NCBI GenBank assembly: GCA_963969495.1
Contig: OZ018329.1
Span: 149,976,502 to 150,040,501 of the forward strand
DNA from: Ceratothoa steindachneri
Lineage: Eukaryota > Arthropoda > Malacostraca > Isopoda > Cymothoidae
Direction: 5' to 3'
Length of the DNA: 64,000 bases
A model generated the notes under the pieces. It did not search any database. It was not told the DNA's origin and saw only the letters and a list, made by a program, of their open reading frames with translations. Shown here piece by piece: positions 1-11,915 of the stretch. The stretch's first letter is position 1. Each line of letters begins with the position of its first letter. A program made the position numbers and the translations under genes.

Positions 1-1560
1 ACAGATAATAGTGAGAATTCTTATAAAATAAAATGCCAAAGAGGAGTAAGAGAACACCTGGATATGGCTGAAAAAGTCGAAAAGGAAATCTCATATATGA
101 ATTACCCTGAAGTCTCAGAGGAACAAGTGAAGAAAGCTCTAATGAAAATAATCTGACAAAAGAAACAAAGTGGCTTTACTGAGAAGGGAAGAATTGAAAA
201 CAATTTGATTATTTTGAAATATTGTATAGATAGCTCGTTCACTTAGAAAAATACCTCTATACATTGTATCAATAGACTTCTTTAAAGCATATGATTCTTT
301 GAAAAGAGAGAACCTAATTGAAGTACTCAAAGAAAATAAGATACATGCCAGCACAATAGGAACAATAAAGAACATATATACTGAAGACTGGACAGATGTT
401 ATGATTGGAGAGAAGGAAGAGGATTTGTAGATGAAAATTTTAAAATAAGTGCTATTTTTTTTTGCGGATGATGGATTCATTTTGGTAAGATCAAAAGGAT
501 ATGCAGAAAGAATGATTGAATTATTAATTGAACACGGAAATAGAAGTGGATTAAAGATAAATAAAGACAAAAGGAAAATTCTGATTTTCAGTTGTAAAGA
601 AAGACCAGAAATAATAAGTGGTGGAATAAAAGTAACAAATAACAAATGAAATTAAATATCTGGGAGTCATAGTGACTAACAAGAAGTATTGTTTCAAAAC
701 CCATAAGGTAAATAATTTACAAAAAGCAAGGAAATTAGCAAATACAGCATATTCCATTATTGGTCAGAGCTGTAACAAGATACTAATAGGAAAAACATTT
801 TGGAAAGACATATTCCTCTAGTATCCTAGGTTATACCAAAACTGAAATTGAATGTCTACAAAGGATTGAAAATTCCATTTATAGATATATCTTGGGAGCT
901 CCAAAATGTGCACAAATACCAACCTTAAGAGGAGAAATAGGTTCAAGTACAATGGAGATTAGAATAAGAACAAACCAGATTTTCTTTGTGAAATATGTAG
1001 AGGAGAACCATCAAAATGAACTGATGAAAAGAGAAGTTGAGGAAAAAATAAAACTATAGAAAGACTATTGGTCAGCTTCAGTAAAAGAGTTTATGGAAAA
1101 GGTTAATCTAAGTTATGGAGACCTGAAAGCAAATACCAAAGCTGAATTAAAGGAAAAAATAAAAGATTGGGATACAGAAATTTGGAAAAAGGATGTGGCA
1201 GAAAAGTAGTCTCAAAATATACAAGAATTGGAAAAAAGAACTTAAGGGTGAAGAAAACCTTTTATGATAATAGACCAGCTTCAGTGATGATATATAAGGC
1301 AAGAACAAACAACTTAAATCTAAATGACAGGAAAAGGCATAGAGGTGAAGAGACAAAGTGTTTGATGTGTGAAGATGACTTAGAAAATTTAAATCAATTT
1401 ATTTTATGGTGCACAGGATACAGTGAAGAGGAAAGGAACTATTACTACAACAACCCTATATCCAAGATGAAGATCAACTAATAGGACATTTGTTATTTGA
1501 AAAAAGAGAAGAAATAAAGAACACTTTATATACAAGTTTTGGAGAATAAGAGAAAGAAAA
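1..1560 (+). mobile_element. LINE-D copy 1, decayed non-LTR retrotransposon, 5' truncated by window
   Basis: Broken RT reading frames run along the + strand. Near 160-235 a finger-type block reads SGFTEKGRIENNLI followed by LKYCIDSS. The palm appears at 449-649 with FADDGFILV and then INKDKRKILIF. A C-terminal part (1167-1481) has CLMCEDDLENLNQFILWC, a zinc-like Cys/His tail common after LINE RTs. Frameshifts and stops separate the pieces, so no protein is made. The same blocks recur in copy 2 (1870-3578). The RT class is clear, but I do not recognise the clade. No promoter or ORF1 is visible. Confidence 0.75.
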
Positions 1561-1632
1561 AGAACAACGCTTTACACGTTCAAGGCCACATGCGCCACCG
1601 GTAGTACAGACAGAATTCCTTCCAAATGCCAC

Positions 1633-1652
1633 ATGTACCACAGGTGGTACAT
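1633..1652. repeat. Perfect 9+2+9 inverted repeat in an unassigned stretch
   Basis: ATGTACCAC, two bases, then GTGGTACAT. It lies in the 310 bp between the two LINE-D copies (1561-1869), where I see no coding potential. It may be a hairpin in an unidentified repeat or a chance palindrome. Confidence 0.5.
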
Positions 1653-1869
1653 TTCACAATTTTTACATATACTATTTCAAATTTAATTGTATGTTTATAT
1701 ACTTTCAGAAACTAAAAATATGGATGGAAGGAAAGAGTTTGATAACTGAATTACCTTTTATTAAAAAAAAAATCTTGCGCGGAAGCAGGAACGCTACTGA
1801 GCACTTCTTGAAAATTGTCTCTGGTATTTCAAGGGAAAGCTGAGTCTTGGGCATGGCCTTGAACCTGTA

Positions 1870-3578
1870 TGAGTATATAAGAGAAGCGCCATTGCAAAGG
1901 CATTGCTTCTCAACTCTGAACCTGAAGATAGGAAAGGCAGCGAGGCCGGATGGAATGAAACCAGAATTTTTCAAACCCTGGAAGATAGTACACCCTTTAT
2001 AGAGTCAATGAAGGAAATGGTAAACAAAATTACAAGGGATAAAGAAAAGCCACAGGATTGGAGTGAGTCAAACACGGCAATAGTACTAAAGAAACCTAAA
2101 CCAAAGGTGCAAGAAATGAGACCCATAGCTGTTACAACTGTATCCTACAAACTTTACATGAACATGGCAGTAAAAGATAAAATAGAACAACACATAGTTG
2201 AAAATGACATGATCAAAGAAACACCTAGCAGATTCACTGATAAAGGTAAAATTGAAAACAATATTATGCTAAAATATTGCATAGACCAATCATTTCAGAA
2301 CAAAACTCTGTTAATTGTAATCTCCATAAACTTCTCAAAAGCTTATAACTCACTAAAAAGAGAAAATTTGATTGAAATACTCAAAAAGTATAAGATTCCT
2401 GCGAGATGCCATAGAAAGAATAAAAAATGTATATACTGGGGATGTCACCAAAATAATAAATGGAGATATGGAGTTGAGTACTGGTATAAAACAGGGCTGC
2501 ACAGCATCAACAACTCTCTTTAAACTGGTCACATATGAAATAATAGAAAAATTAGAAGAATGAATAGGTTTTCAAGATATCTTGAAATTAAGTGCAATAT
2601 TCTTTGCAGACAATGGACTTATACTGACTATATCATTAAAAGATGCAGAAAGGCTAATTAGGGTACTGATTAAACAGGGCTACCTACACTGGTGAACTAA
2701 AAATTAACAAAGAAAAAAAACAGGATTTTAATCTACAATAGCAAAGAAAGACCAGACTCAGTTAGTAATATAAAAGTGACAAATGAAATTAAATATTTAG
2801 GAGTAACAATCGCAAATAAGAAAAACTGTTTCAAACTACACAAAGATAAGAATGATAGAAAAAGCAAGAAAAGCAAGGAGGTTTGCAAACCCTGCATACT
2901 CAGTAATAAGCCAAAGCTGCAACAAGATACTTATTGGGAAGACCTACTTGAAAGAGATTTGTCTTCCATCCCTACTATATGCTTCTGGAATCTGGGATAC
3001 ACCAAGACTGAAACAGAAGTCCTACAAAGGATTGAAAATTTGGTGTATAGGCAGATTATAGGATCACCAAAATATGCTTAAATAACAACAGTGAGAGGCG
3101 AAATTGGATCAAGTACTATGGAAGTATGAATCAGGACAAACCAAATAAATTACTTGAAATATGTAGAAGAAAATCAAAAATGACCCCATGAAATGTATAA
3201 TGGATGAGAAATGAAAAAACGACCCCTGGTCAATGTCAACAAAGGAATTTATGGAAAAAGTTGATATAAAATATCGTGAACTGAAAACTCTAACAAAACA
3301 AGAAATTAAAAAGAAAATAAGGATATGGAACTGAACAACTGGAGAAAAGAATTAAATGAGAAATCAAGTTTAAGAATCTACTGTAAATGCAAAACTGAAA
3401 TTAAAGGATAAGAAAAGCTATATGATGATAGGCCAGCATCAAATATTTTCTACCAGGCAAGAACAAATACCCTACCATTGAGTGACAGAAACAGATACAA
3501 AGGGCTTAATGTGTGATAGTGAATTAGAAGATTTAAAGTATTTCATTCTGTGGTGTCCTGCCTACAATGAATTTGGAC
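1870..3578 (+). mobile_element. LINE-D copy 2, 5' part, interrupted by LINE-A copy A
   Basis: An RT pseudogene. The block near 1930-1960 reads ARPDGMKPEFFK in one frame. The frame 1903-2523 then carries MRPIAVTTVSYKLYMN, KGKIENNIMLKYCIDQSF and INFSKAYNSLKRENLIEIL, where the usual palm aspartate (IDF) is Asn (INF). Frame 2372-2563 gives STGIKQGCTASTTLF, the GxxQG(C/S) motif. Frame 2776-3081 gives EIKYLGVTIANKKNCF. At 3579 the element is cut by LINE-A copy A, and its 3' end resumes at 9972. Broken frames make it non-functional. Confidence 0.75.
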
Positions 3579-4724
3579 CCCCTTAAGGGGCGCGGCAATT
3601 TGCCTTTCTAGCCACTATGCTGACCGGACTCAGCACCCCCATCCAGCCCCAGCTTAGCCTCTTCTTTCTGACAGCCTGCATTTTTACCCTATTTCCTCAC
3701 CCAACTATTCTGGATCAGAGCTGAGGGAGGAGGGGACATCATACACTCACCCCTGAGCTCCAGGTTGGGGTGGTGGGTTTTTAACAACCTGCTTCATCCC
3801 CATCCACACATCCCTATTCTTTCTCCTTTAATCTCTATCAATTTTACGCCAAGCTCAAGGTGAAGCCACCATGCTGATGGGCTGCCAGGCCACTAGGCAG
3901 GAGGAGTGACCTCTAATGGCAGAAGTTGGCTTTGCCGGCCTCATATTCACCCCTCGCAGAGTGGCCTACTACATGGGGTGATGAGCATTTTTTTTGTCCT
4001 GTGCTAAAAAACGGGTCACAATGCGCAATGATGAATTTTTTAAAAAATACTCCTTTACCTTTCCCTTGACCATTGTCGGAGCTCCCCTGAAAAAATGAAG
4101 GTCCCTCCCCCCTGTGGTTTCTTAGGGGACCCTCCAAATTTCTTTTCCCGGAGAGGAGGCTTACTCTTCTCCTTTGCCTAAGGGTGTAGGGGATTAGCCC
4201 CTCACCCCATTCAGCGCCTCCCTCTTCCCAGTGGCAGTCTCTCTTGTCTCCCTCTTTTTCTTTCACAAGAGACTGCCAAGAAAGCATGCAGGCAACTGAA
4301 AATTGACTGCTCCAGGTTCAAGCATGCTTATAGGGCCAACTCCCTCTGAGGGTTAAGAAATGGCAAGACACATCGGTCCTTGCCTCCTAACATCCTACAC
4401 CTGTGCACTAATAGCCTATAGGGGGTCACTGTACATGCCCCCCTCTCTTCCTCGACAGATGATGGTTCACCAGCATTAGATAAAAAAAGTTAACTCAAAT
4501 GGGATCCGTGATGTCTCGCAGCGGGATGGCAACATGGAGGCCCCCATGAGATGGACATGGTCCCTGAGGTGACCCCGCCTCAGATGGTAGGATCTTCCAT
4601 GGGGTTGAACACAGGCTCAGTGTCAAGCACAGAACCTGTGTCTGCCCTTATGCAAGCTCCTCCTCATATGGCCGGGTCCCCAAGGCCTCACAAGGAGAGA
4701 GGGGATCTCCTTCCCTGGCTGTTG

Positions 4725-5976
4725 CTCATATGATAGGCAAGACCTTCTCCATTTCAGAAAAGAATCTTGCTGAGGCTGGCCCATCGGGCCTAGGGACTCC
4801 TGCCATTGCAGGGGGAGGGGGGGGCAAAGCGGGTTCATTCCCCGCCTTGCTCTCTAAAAAAGTAAAAACAAAAAGACTTGGGGCTCTTCTCATTCTGCAG
4901 GGACGGATAGGGACCGCTGTAGTTTCAGTAAGCGGCCAAGCCAAGATTGGCACATCCAGCCCCGTTGCTTCCCCGGGTGAGGAGTCCCAGATGAAGACCA
5001 GAACTGCACAGAGAGGAGCCTCGATTACGTTGTGGTCCCTCATTCAGAGGCTACCCAGTGTTTTTGAGCTTGTTGGCTTCAAACGTCTCCTTGTTATTCA
5101 CTCCACTAATGGCAGCATGCTGGCTAAAGGCAACATGATCCATCAGAGGAGAGCTTTAGCTAGTGTGATTGGTAAAGAGCCGAAGGTGACCCATTTCTCA
5201 GACGGGAGCCTTTTGCCAAATAAGTCGAATCCCTCCGAGGTGGCCCTGATTAGTGCCCTTCGGACACTTGATGGCATGCCTGTGAGTGTGGTGCCATACC
5301 CTAACATGAATATCATGAAATGAGTAGTTTATGTGAGGGAACTCATGGACTACTACATAGATGACATCACCTTAGACCTGGCTGACTATGGGGCGGTCAA
5401 GGCCTAACCTGTGATTAAAAAACAGGGAGGGGCCTTGAGACACACCCCTACACTCTTTATCATGTTCGACTGTGACAAGCTCCATGAGTCGGTGCATGCC
5501 TGTTAGTATCATTACTGGAAGACATTCATGCCACTGCTGCGGAGGTGCTACTACTGTCTAAGTTGCTCCAAGGCCGCACATGATAAGTCCAAATTGTGTG
5601 TCAATTATGAGGAGCTGCACCCCACTTCTTTGAAGCAATGTGTTTTGTATCTCCTTGAGAAAGAAATCCTGGCCGTTCAGGCCCAGGATCGTCTCTCATT
5701 TCGAAGGCTAAGGGCTTAGTCCTCTCACACCCGATGCTGCCTGGGACCTCCTATGCCTCAATTTTGAGAAAGACACCCTCTGCTCCTGGCCCCTCCAGGC
5801 CTACAAGCTTGGTCGTTCCCACACCCACTCGGAACCCTTCTGTGGGTTCTACCCAACCTAGGCACTCCCCTGGTAGAGATGATGGCACAAAAGGTTCATA
5901 CCCAGCCCCTGCTAAAATCAGGGCTCTCCTCCCTTTCCACATGCAAAAAGGGGACGCACCTCCACAGAGTCGTTAG
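4725..5976 (+). pseudogene. LINE-A ORF1 remnant (copy A)
   Basis: The piece 4730-5323 is open for 197 codons and includes FELVGFKRLLVIHSTNGSML and ASVIGKEPKVTHFSDGSLL, collinear with copy H ORF1. Downstream the zinc-knuckle region is damaged: 5528-5719 retains only LSCSKAAHDKSKLC and a degraded third knuckle. ORF1 of this class is an RNA-binding chaperone of the retrotransposition particle. In-frame stops near 5322, 5406 and 5503 make this copy dead. Confidence 0.7.
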
Positions 5977-6039
5977 ACTCACAGGAGGCAAGACCCCTGA
6001 AGAGGGTCATGAGGCCATCTTCTAGGGTTCCTAAAGCTG

Positions 6040-6905
6040 CCATGGACTCCGGGCCAACTGGGAGGAGCTGTAGATGCTTGTCTCTTCCGGTTTTCTCTTA
6101 GCTATCTTTTTTTCAGGAGACCATGTTGGGCACGTGCCCCCTGCACACTCTCCTGGGGTATAAGCATTTTGCAACCCCATCACCAAGGAAAGGGGACGGA
6201 TGGGAGGATGCATGGTTTACACCCAGCATGATGTCTCCGTTCTTCTCTTCACTTTAGATACCTCCTTTCAGGCAGTAGCTGTGCAGCTGCACCTGAATAG
6301 GAGGTATAGAGTTATTTCTGTGTACATTCCACCATCAGCCGACTTCGATGCAGTGAACTTGTGCCGTGTCGTGGCACGGTTGCAAGGCCCTTTCTCTTAC
6401 TTAGAAATCTGAATGGTAGATACCCCTTCTGGCGAGACTACTGGATTAATCCCAGGGGTTAATTCCTTGTCGACCTGATCAATGAGCTTGAGATAGGTGT
6501 CCTAAATGGGGATAAGTTTATGCATCACTGCCAGAGAACCGCTTCATTTTCCTGTCTCAATCTATCTTTTTGCTCTCTGGATGCACAACCTGATTTGGGG
6601 TGTGGGGTGGTCGATGACCTCCATGGTAGTGATCACATTCCTATTCAAATGTCATTTTCTATGCCACTGCCACCCGAGAGTCCACCTCGGTAGTGCTTGG
6701 CGTGGGTGTGGTGGTCCACCTTTCAGGAAATGACTGAATTCTCTATCTCAGTTGAGTTTAGGTCAGTTGATGAGGCAGTTGAGTTCTCCAGCAACCTCAT
6801 CGCTGTGGACTTAACTCTTATTCCTAGAATGTCTGGCCGTTTTGCACACCGACCACTCCTGTGGTGGTCAGGGGAGTGTGAGACATCGCTCAAACAGAAG
6901 CGTTA
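6040..6905 (+). pseudogene. LINE-A EEP-type endonuclease remnant (copy A)
   Basis: Pieces in several frames match the apurinic-type endonuclease of copies H and I: FTLDTSFQAVAVQLHLNRRY then VISVYIPPSADFDAVN (6200-6412), and near the end VDDLHGSD in a shifted frame around 6611-6640, which is the SDH-type catalytic region. Frames change at least three times. In an intact element this enzyme nicks target DNA to prime reverse transcription. Confidence 0.6.
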
Positions 6906-6932
6906 GCCTACATGCACTATAAGCCCCGCCCA

Positions 6933-6941
6933 AACGATTTC
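6933..6941. repeat. Left target-site duplication of LINE-E insertion
   Basis: AACGATTTC occurs here and again at 9342-9350. In uninterrupted LINE-A copies (near 46450 and 62501) the motif occurs once and continues directly into ACTGTCG. This fixes the insertion as 6942-9341. Confidence 0.9.
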
Positions 6942-6989
6942 TTCTTGTCTTCTTCTTGGTGTTTTGTTGGGGCCATTCAGGCTGTGATA

Positions 6990-7493
6990 TCACACCCTCT
7001 GGTGCCCCAAAGTTGCAGTAGGCAGGTTAAGTTTTAATATAGATGCGGTGGAGTTGATTAGATTTTTTTTTTTTACGAAGGTCCTGGTAAGGTTAAGCTT
7101 CTTGAAAGCCAAGCTAGGATTGGTAGTGCCACCTAGTAGATCAGCTAGTGTGGGTCTGGGGTTGCAGGGCAAGCAGTGGTGAAGGAGTGCCACACGGTGG
7201 GAGTAGTGATGTGGACAGTGCAGTAGCAGGTGTTCAGGGGTGTCAAGCTGTGGGGTGTGTCGATTATGCCCAGCCTATGTAGGTGAGCATTGAGGCGGGT
7301 GTGGACAATCCTTAGTCTGGTCACAGCCATGTCCAGGGCCTGGTTGGGGAAATAGGTCCACCAGTGGTGTCTTGTGTCCTGTCGGATGTGTCTCAGTGAA
7401 GTGTTCTGTATGTAGAGCGTTGGTCAGTGTTGTGTCCCAATGTCGCTGGCAAGCTGTCCTGAGGTTGATGAGGAAGTCTCTCTGGTCAGTCAC
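6990..7493 (-). pseudogene. LINE-E ORF2 C-terminal tail
   Basis: Minus-strand frames 7493-7275, 7330-7145 and 7193-6990 read in sequence. They give MAVTRLRIVHTRLNAHLHRL, then a segment where a Cys/His cluster would be expected, then VALLHHCLPCNPRPTLADLL in shifted frames. The pattern R-L-R-x-x-H-T-R-L followed by a cysteine-rich segment is typical after the RNase H domain of I/jockey-like ORF2. Most expected metal-binding cysteines are lost. Confidence 0.65.
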
Positions 7494-7709
7494 TAAGTTA
7501 ATGGGGGAGGGGTGAGAGTGTGCCTTTTTCCAGAAGATGAAAAGTGGGAGGCAGGTGAGTCGTTCATATTGTGAGTGACGTCAGGAAGGAAAAGAGTCCT
7601 GGTAGGCACCGACATAGACTTTCACTAAAGCTGTGTCCTGAAAGCAAAAGGTTGGTGAAATTAAGTGCAATGGGTGCTATCCCTTTGATAAAAGCAGACT
7701 ATGGAAAGG

Positions 7710-9158
7710 TCAAAGCATGCTGTGCTGAAAGTGAAGAAGGGTAGGCTGGAGGGCCTGTTCTATGAAGCGAGGGCAAATGCTGCTGTGCTCCTGGTTCCGG
7801 GGTTGGGGGTGGGGGGAGCGTGTAGAAGTCTTTGATAGGGGAAAGCTGGGTAAGGGGGTTGGGGGTACAAATTTCCCCATTTCAGATCGACACCTCCTGG
7901 GGGGGCCCTCAGGGAGGGAGGAGGTTCTGGTGGAGTAGTGTGGTGAAGCCATGGAGTGAGGCTTGGGAGAGTGGCGAGGTCTTGTTTTTGGTGTTTTGTG
8001 GCCCTGTTCAGTTAAGAGGACAATATTTATTATAGGGCTAAGGGGTTTAGTGGGAACAGGTGTGGGGGTAGAAATAGGTGCAAGAGTGGGGCCAGAGACA
8101 TGGGCAAGGTTAGGGGTTGAGGTGGGGGTTGGTGTTTTAAGAGGTTTTGAAGGGTGAAACCCTCCTGGGAGGATGCCTCTCATCCTTCTTTTGACATCCA
8201 GAATTGAGCTGTTAGGTTGGTGCTGTGTCTCCTGCAGTTGCACTGCCTGATAAAAAGCGGGGCACTGTTTAGAGGTGGGATGGTGACCGGAACCACAAAA
8301 GAGGCAATGTTCCTCCCTGGCACACCCATCAGCGTCGTGGAAGCCACTACATCTTCTGCAGCAGATACACCCATTGCAAGAGATATTGCCATGGCCAAAC
8401 AGGAGGCGACAGGTACAGCATAAGATGGAAAGGGTGTGGGGTTTGACATGGTACACCATGTTCTCCAAGGCTACCCTTTCAGGTAGTGAGTGGGACGCGG
8501 AACTTGAGACGAATGGCTATGTTGGCCGTCGTCTGTCCTTCCCTTAGGAAAGCTGGGAGGCGGAAGGCACCTACTAGTCTTGTGGGGCAGTCATCCAGGA
8601 TGGTCAATTACTTGAGTATGTCCATGTCCGTTAGTTCAGGGAAAACAGGGTAGATCCTACCAAAGTCGTAGGTTGGGTCATCATCAGTGGCCACCCAGCA
8701 CCTGACAGGCCACTCCCCCAGCTGTGTCACAGACTCAGGGGGCTGCTCCAGGTTGTCCTGATTTGCCACCTCAAATTTGACGCCACAACCACCACCAGTG
8801 ATGGTAAGGGTCTGCTCAATGTACTTTTTTCCAAAGGTGGACTCACACACAGCCCAGGAGACTTTGGCGGGGTGAATGAAGCACCTGGTTCCATTGAGGG
8901 AGCAGATTAGCCCCAGTTGTTTGCGGGAGGGGGACTCAGTGGTTCTAGATGGAGGAGGGGTTGAAGAGACCACACTTGCAAATGAGTATGCACATGCTGA
9001 GGTGGTTTTGCTGGTTTGCTTGCATGCGTTTTCCCAGGAGAAGGAGATCTGGTGCGCTTGGTGATGGAGGTAGCAGTGTCCATAGCCATTTGGGTAGTAG
9101 ATAAGGAAGTCGGTTGGTCGGGGGTGCTGGCCAACGGCATTATTTCGTCCTTCTCCAC
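7710..9158 (-). pseudogene. LINE-E ORF1 (gag-like, three CCHC knuckles), frameshifted
   Basis: Three minus-strand pieces are collinear: 9158-8907, 8973-8608 and 8468-7710. The last begins with three knuckle motifs, CTCRLLFGHGNISC, CRRCSGFHDADGC and CLFCGSGHHPTSKQC, then a Pro/Thr-rich tail. The order (acidic N-terminus, folded middle, knuckles, Pro-rich tail) is that of a LINE ORF1 nucleic-acid chaperone. Frameshifts near 8940 and 8500-8600 break it. It is distinct from LINE-A ORF1. Confidence 0.75.
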
Positions 9159-9341
9159 CTCGATGTATTGTTTTTGTAAATTCAGGAAACTGACGAGATA
9201 AGGAGTTATCCCAAGTTAAATTTCTTACGTATGTAACAATCGACTAATACCAACAATTGATAAGAGAACTTCCATGATGGCCTAATGTTGTTTTGAAAAA
9301 TGACCGCAGGGAATCGAGAAGTACAAAACTTTGTGACGATG

Positions 9342-9971
9342 AACGATTTCACTGTCGGGGAATTTCGTCAAACTAGGGCTAGGTTCCGGTATATTTCGAA
9401 GCACGCCCGCCGCTCTTCTTGGCAGCCATATGTGTCTTCACTTAACGGAAGACCCTTCTAGCAGAGGTGTGGATCTGGAAGCGAGTCAAAAGGATTCGGG
9501 GCAAGTTCTCCAGGACCGCAATCTTGGACCCAGTGTCCGTGGTGGAATCCTCTTTCTCCACATTCTCTAGCCAGGATGCTGCTCCACCAGCATTCACTGC
9601 ACGTTGCGATGTCATGGAAGGCTGCCGACTGGACTTTACCTCGAGAGGCAGAGAATCCTTCAATGACAGATTTACTCTGAGTGAGTTGCATTCTGCTATT
9701 GCTTCATGCACCGCCCCTGGTTGTGACGATGTACCGTACGACATACTTCAACACCTGGGTGAGCGAGGCAGGGCCTTTCTGTTTGATTTGTTCAACAGGA
9801 TCTGGGTAGAGGCTATCCTCCTAGATTGCTGGTGAATCACTACTGTGCTCGCTTTTCACAAACCGGAGAGAGATCACTCTACCCCCGCTGGTTTCTTAAT
9901 AATAGCTGTGTCATGTATGGCGCCTTATGCCCAAGCAAGCAGTCTCCAGATGCCCCCCCCCCCTAAAAAAA
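9342..9971 (+). mobile_element. LINE-A copy A, 3' part with internal deletion
   Basis: Resumes with the second TSD copy AACGATTTC and continues RT-upstream coding. Frame 9467-9835 matches copy H (KRVKRIRGKFS, then ELHSAIASCTAPGCDDVPYD, then [15 protein letters not shown]). Near 9898 it jumps from the RT finger region straight to the LINE-A 3' terminus (CTTATGCCCAAGCAAGCAGT), so palm, RNase H and most of the 3' UTR are deleted. It ends with a C-run and TAAAAAAAT before LINE-D resumes. Confidence 0.8.
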
Positions 9972-10195
9972 TAGAGCAATAGAACCAATATTCCAACAGC
10001 CATATATTGAAAATGAAGAACACCTTTTAGGACAACTACTTTTTGAGGAAGAGGAGAGAAATAGAACAAAGAACGTTTTATACAAGTGCTGGAGAAAAAG
10101 AGAAACTAAAAGGACAGCAATATAATAGGATAAAGAGAAGCACTATTGAAAAGGCATTGCTTTTCGACCACAACATGAACCTGAACACTAGATCA
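9972..10195 (+). mobile_element. LINE-D copy 2, 3' part
   Basis: The sequence here (CAGCCATATATTGAAAATGA, then GAGGAGAGAAATAGAACAAA and ACAAGTGCTGGAGAAAAAGA) parallels 1450-1560 of LINE-D copy 1. This shows that LINE-D copy 2 was split by LINE-A copy A. Confidence 0.7.
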
Positions 10196-11656
10196 CATTA
10201 TTTAAGAACCTGTAGACACCCTCGAGGAATGTCATGGCATTCCTGGAGGCTGCTTGTCTCATTAAAGAGATCAAATCAGATACATTTGAGAATCCTCTTT
10301 TCAACGAGTTCTCTCTTATGATCACAACCCATAAAATTAACAAAGAATGGGCTACAACCCTTGTCATAACTTGATACAATTCACCAGAATGTTGTATTAT
10401 AGTATTATACATTGAAATAATATTGATCTACAAAGATTACTATATTTCTACTATACCTGTTTTTCAGTTTGTCAATCATAAAAAGAAGTAAAATCTAGTT
10501 GGGACTGTAAAAACTGTAGTGTTTTTGTGTGTGTCCACCCACTGTGTCTCCCAATTAGAGGTGTTTATCTTATAACTGTGACACTTCCTCAACAAAGTTA
10601 CATTTTCTTTTAAACTTAAATTATAGCTGAATATTTAAGCTATTCTTGATAGAAATCATTTCTTTAATTTTTCTTTCTCTCACTTTCCATAGTTTATATA
10701 ATTCATTCTTTTTTGCCCTCTTGGTCTAACTCCTCAAATCAAAATCTATCCACCTTTTTATTATGATTATCATTTTCTTCAATTTTTATTTTTATAATTC
10801 TTCTTATATAATCCAACTTTGGGCAGTATATAATAGAAAAAAAAGTTACATATCATACGCCTTTTAGTAAACAATTTGCAACCTAAATTTAAAAAAATTA
10901 TGAACAAATTCTTGCTAATGAAAGGTGATCTGTCCCTCTCATTATCTCAAAACTTAAGAGAAAGTAATTCACCTATTTTCCATCTTTTATTTATAAAAAC
11001 CCAATAATTTATGAAGATTTGAAGTTCTTGTTCATATCAATCTTAACCATTGCAGGAGAACTCATTATCTGCTTCATTTCACAAGACTAATTCCATATTC
11101 CACATATTTCTCACTAAAATTAAAATAGAATATTGAGACTTACAATTACAAAAGTCTCTCCTAAGAGAGCTTCACAAACAAAGAGAATAGTATCATGTCA
11201 CTATTTTGGCCATTGCAGAACTAATTATATTTTTCATTTTCTAAGGAAAATTTTATATCCAACATATTTCTTATTTAAATTAATAGAGAATATTGAGGAT
11301 TAAAATTACAAAAAGGATTGGTTTCATGTGACAAAGGTCAGAAGTTAAAATCTTACAGAGCTTCACCATTAGAGACAAAAAAATAGTAGGCTGAAATTGT
11401 ATCAGAACCAAAAATATGATGGAATTAAAACCTTAATATTAAAAACACCACTTTATTCTTTGATTTGAGAGTTAATGATTGCATTAATGAATAGATATAA
11501 TTAGGCTAATTCTGCAAATCCTAAAGAGATCATATCAGATTATATGCTTAAGTATTGCTTTTGCTTCCACACTTCTATGTAAACTTATCTTGTAAACTTG
11601 TAAAGCTGAGTATATAATTATATAATACATTCACATATACTGTATATACATATATA
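10196..11656. other. AT-rich stretch without recognised genes
   Basis: High A+T with only short ORFs. I searched for the missing N-terminal exons of EIF2B2 by looking for residues expected just upstream of exon 12271 and found none I could support. It is probably intron sequence of EIF2B2. Confidence 0.5.
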
Positions 11657-11915
11657 CAGTGGTGGGATTCAAAAGTTTTAAGAACAGCTTCTCTCATTAT
11701 CAGTCTCTAGCAGCAAACCATGCTAGCTGTACCAATATACATGCAAAGGTTGATCTTTAGGTTGTTACATGCTATAGTCTAGCAAGTGCAAGTATTAATT
11801 TTAGTTATTTTCCCAACTAAAGATTGAGAACCCCTCATTTAAGCTAACAGCCGGTTCTCAGGATTAATGAAATTTCAAGAACAGGTTCTTGCAAACTGGC
11901 TGAATCCCATTACTG
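11657..11915. mobile_element. hAT-type MITE, 259 bp
   Basis: The left end is CAGTGGTGGGATTCA and the right end is the inverse of CAGTAATGGGATTCA. Flanks CATATATA (11649-11656) and CAAATATA (11916-11923) agree at 7 of 8 positions, matching the 8-bp duplications of hAT transposons. There is no coding capacity. Subterminal AAGAACAG / CTGTTCTT-like inverted motifs lie near both ends. Confidence 0.7.

Larger units (their letters stand above)
3579..6941 (+). mobile_element. LINE-A copy A, 5' half (5' UTR, ORF1, endonuclease)
   Basis: Begins with the LINE-A head CCCCTTAAGGGGCGCGG at 3579 and follows the order of copies G, H and I: 5' UTR (to ~4550), ORF1 remnant (4725-5976), endonuclease remnant (6040-6905). 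It lies inside LINE-D copy 2 and is itself interrupted at 6941/9342 by minus-strand LINE-E. Many stops and frameshifts indicate an old copy. Target duplications of this copy are not clear. Confidence 0.8.
6942..9341 (-). mobile_element. LINE-E, minus-strand non-LTR element with 9-bp TSD, internally deleted
   Basis: A 2,400-bp insertion in LINE-A copy A bounded by the direct repeat AACGATTTC. Read on the minus strand it holds an ORF1 with zinc knuckles (9158-7710) and then only the C-terminal end of an ORF2 (about 7493-6990); endonuclease and RT are absent. The minus-strand 3' end is a purine-rich tail (...AAGAAGAAGACAAGAA). The ORF2 tail resembles the end of RNase H-bearing I/jockey-type ORF2. 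The internal deletion may predate insertion, in which case it moved as a non-autonomous element. Confidence 0.8.

Noticed and set aside
4551..5043. Several overlapping short ORFs on both strands in LINE-A 5' regions.
   Set aside because: GC-rich shadow frames of ORF1; only the plus frame matches the other LINE-A copies.
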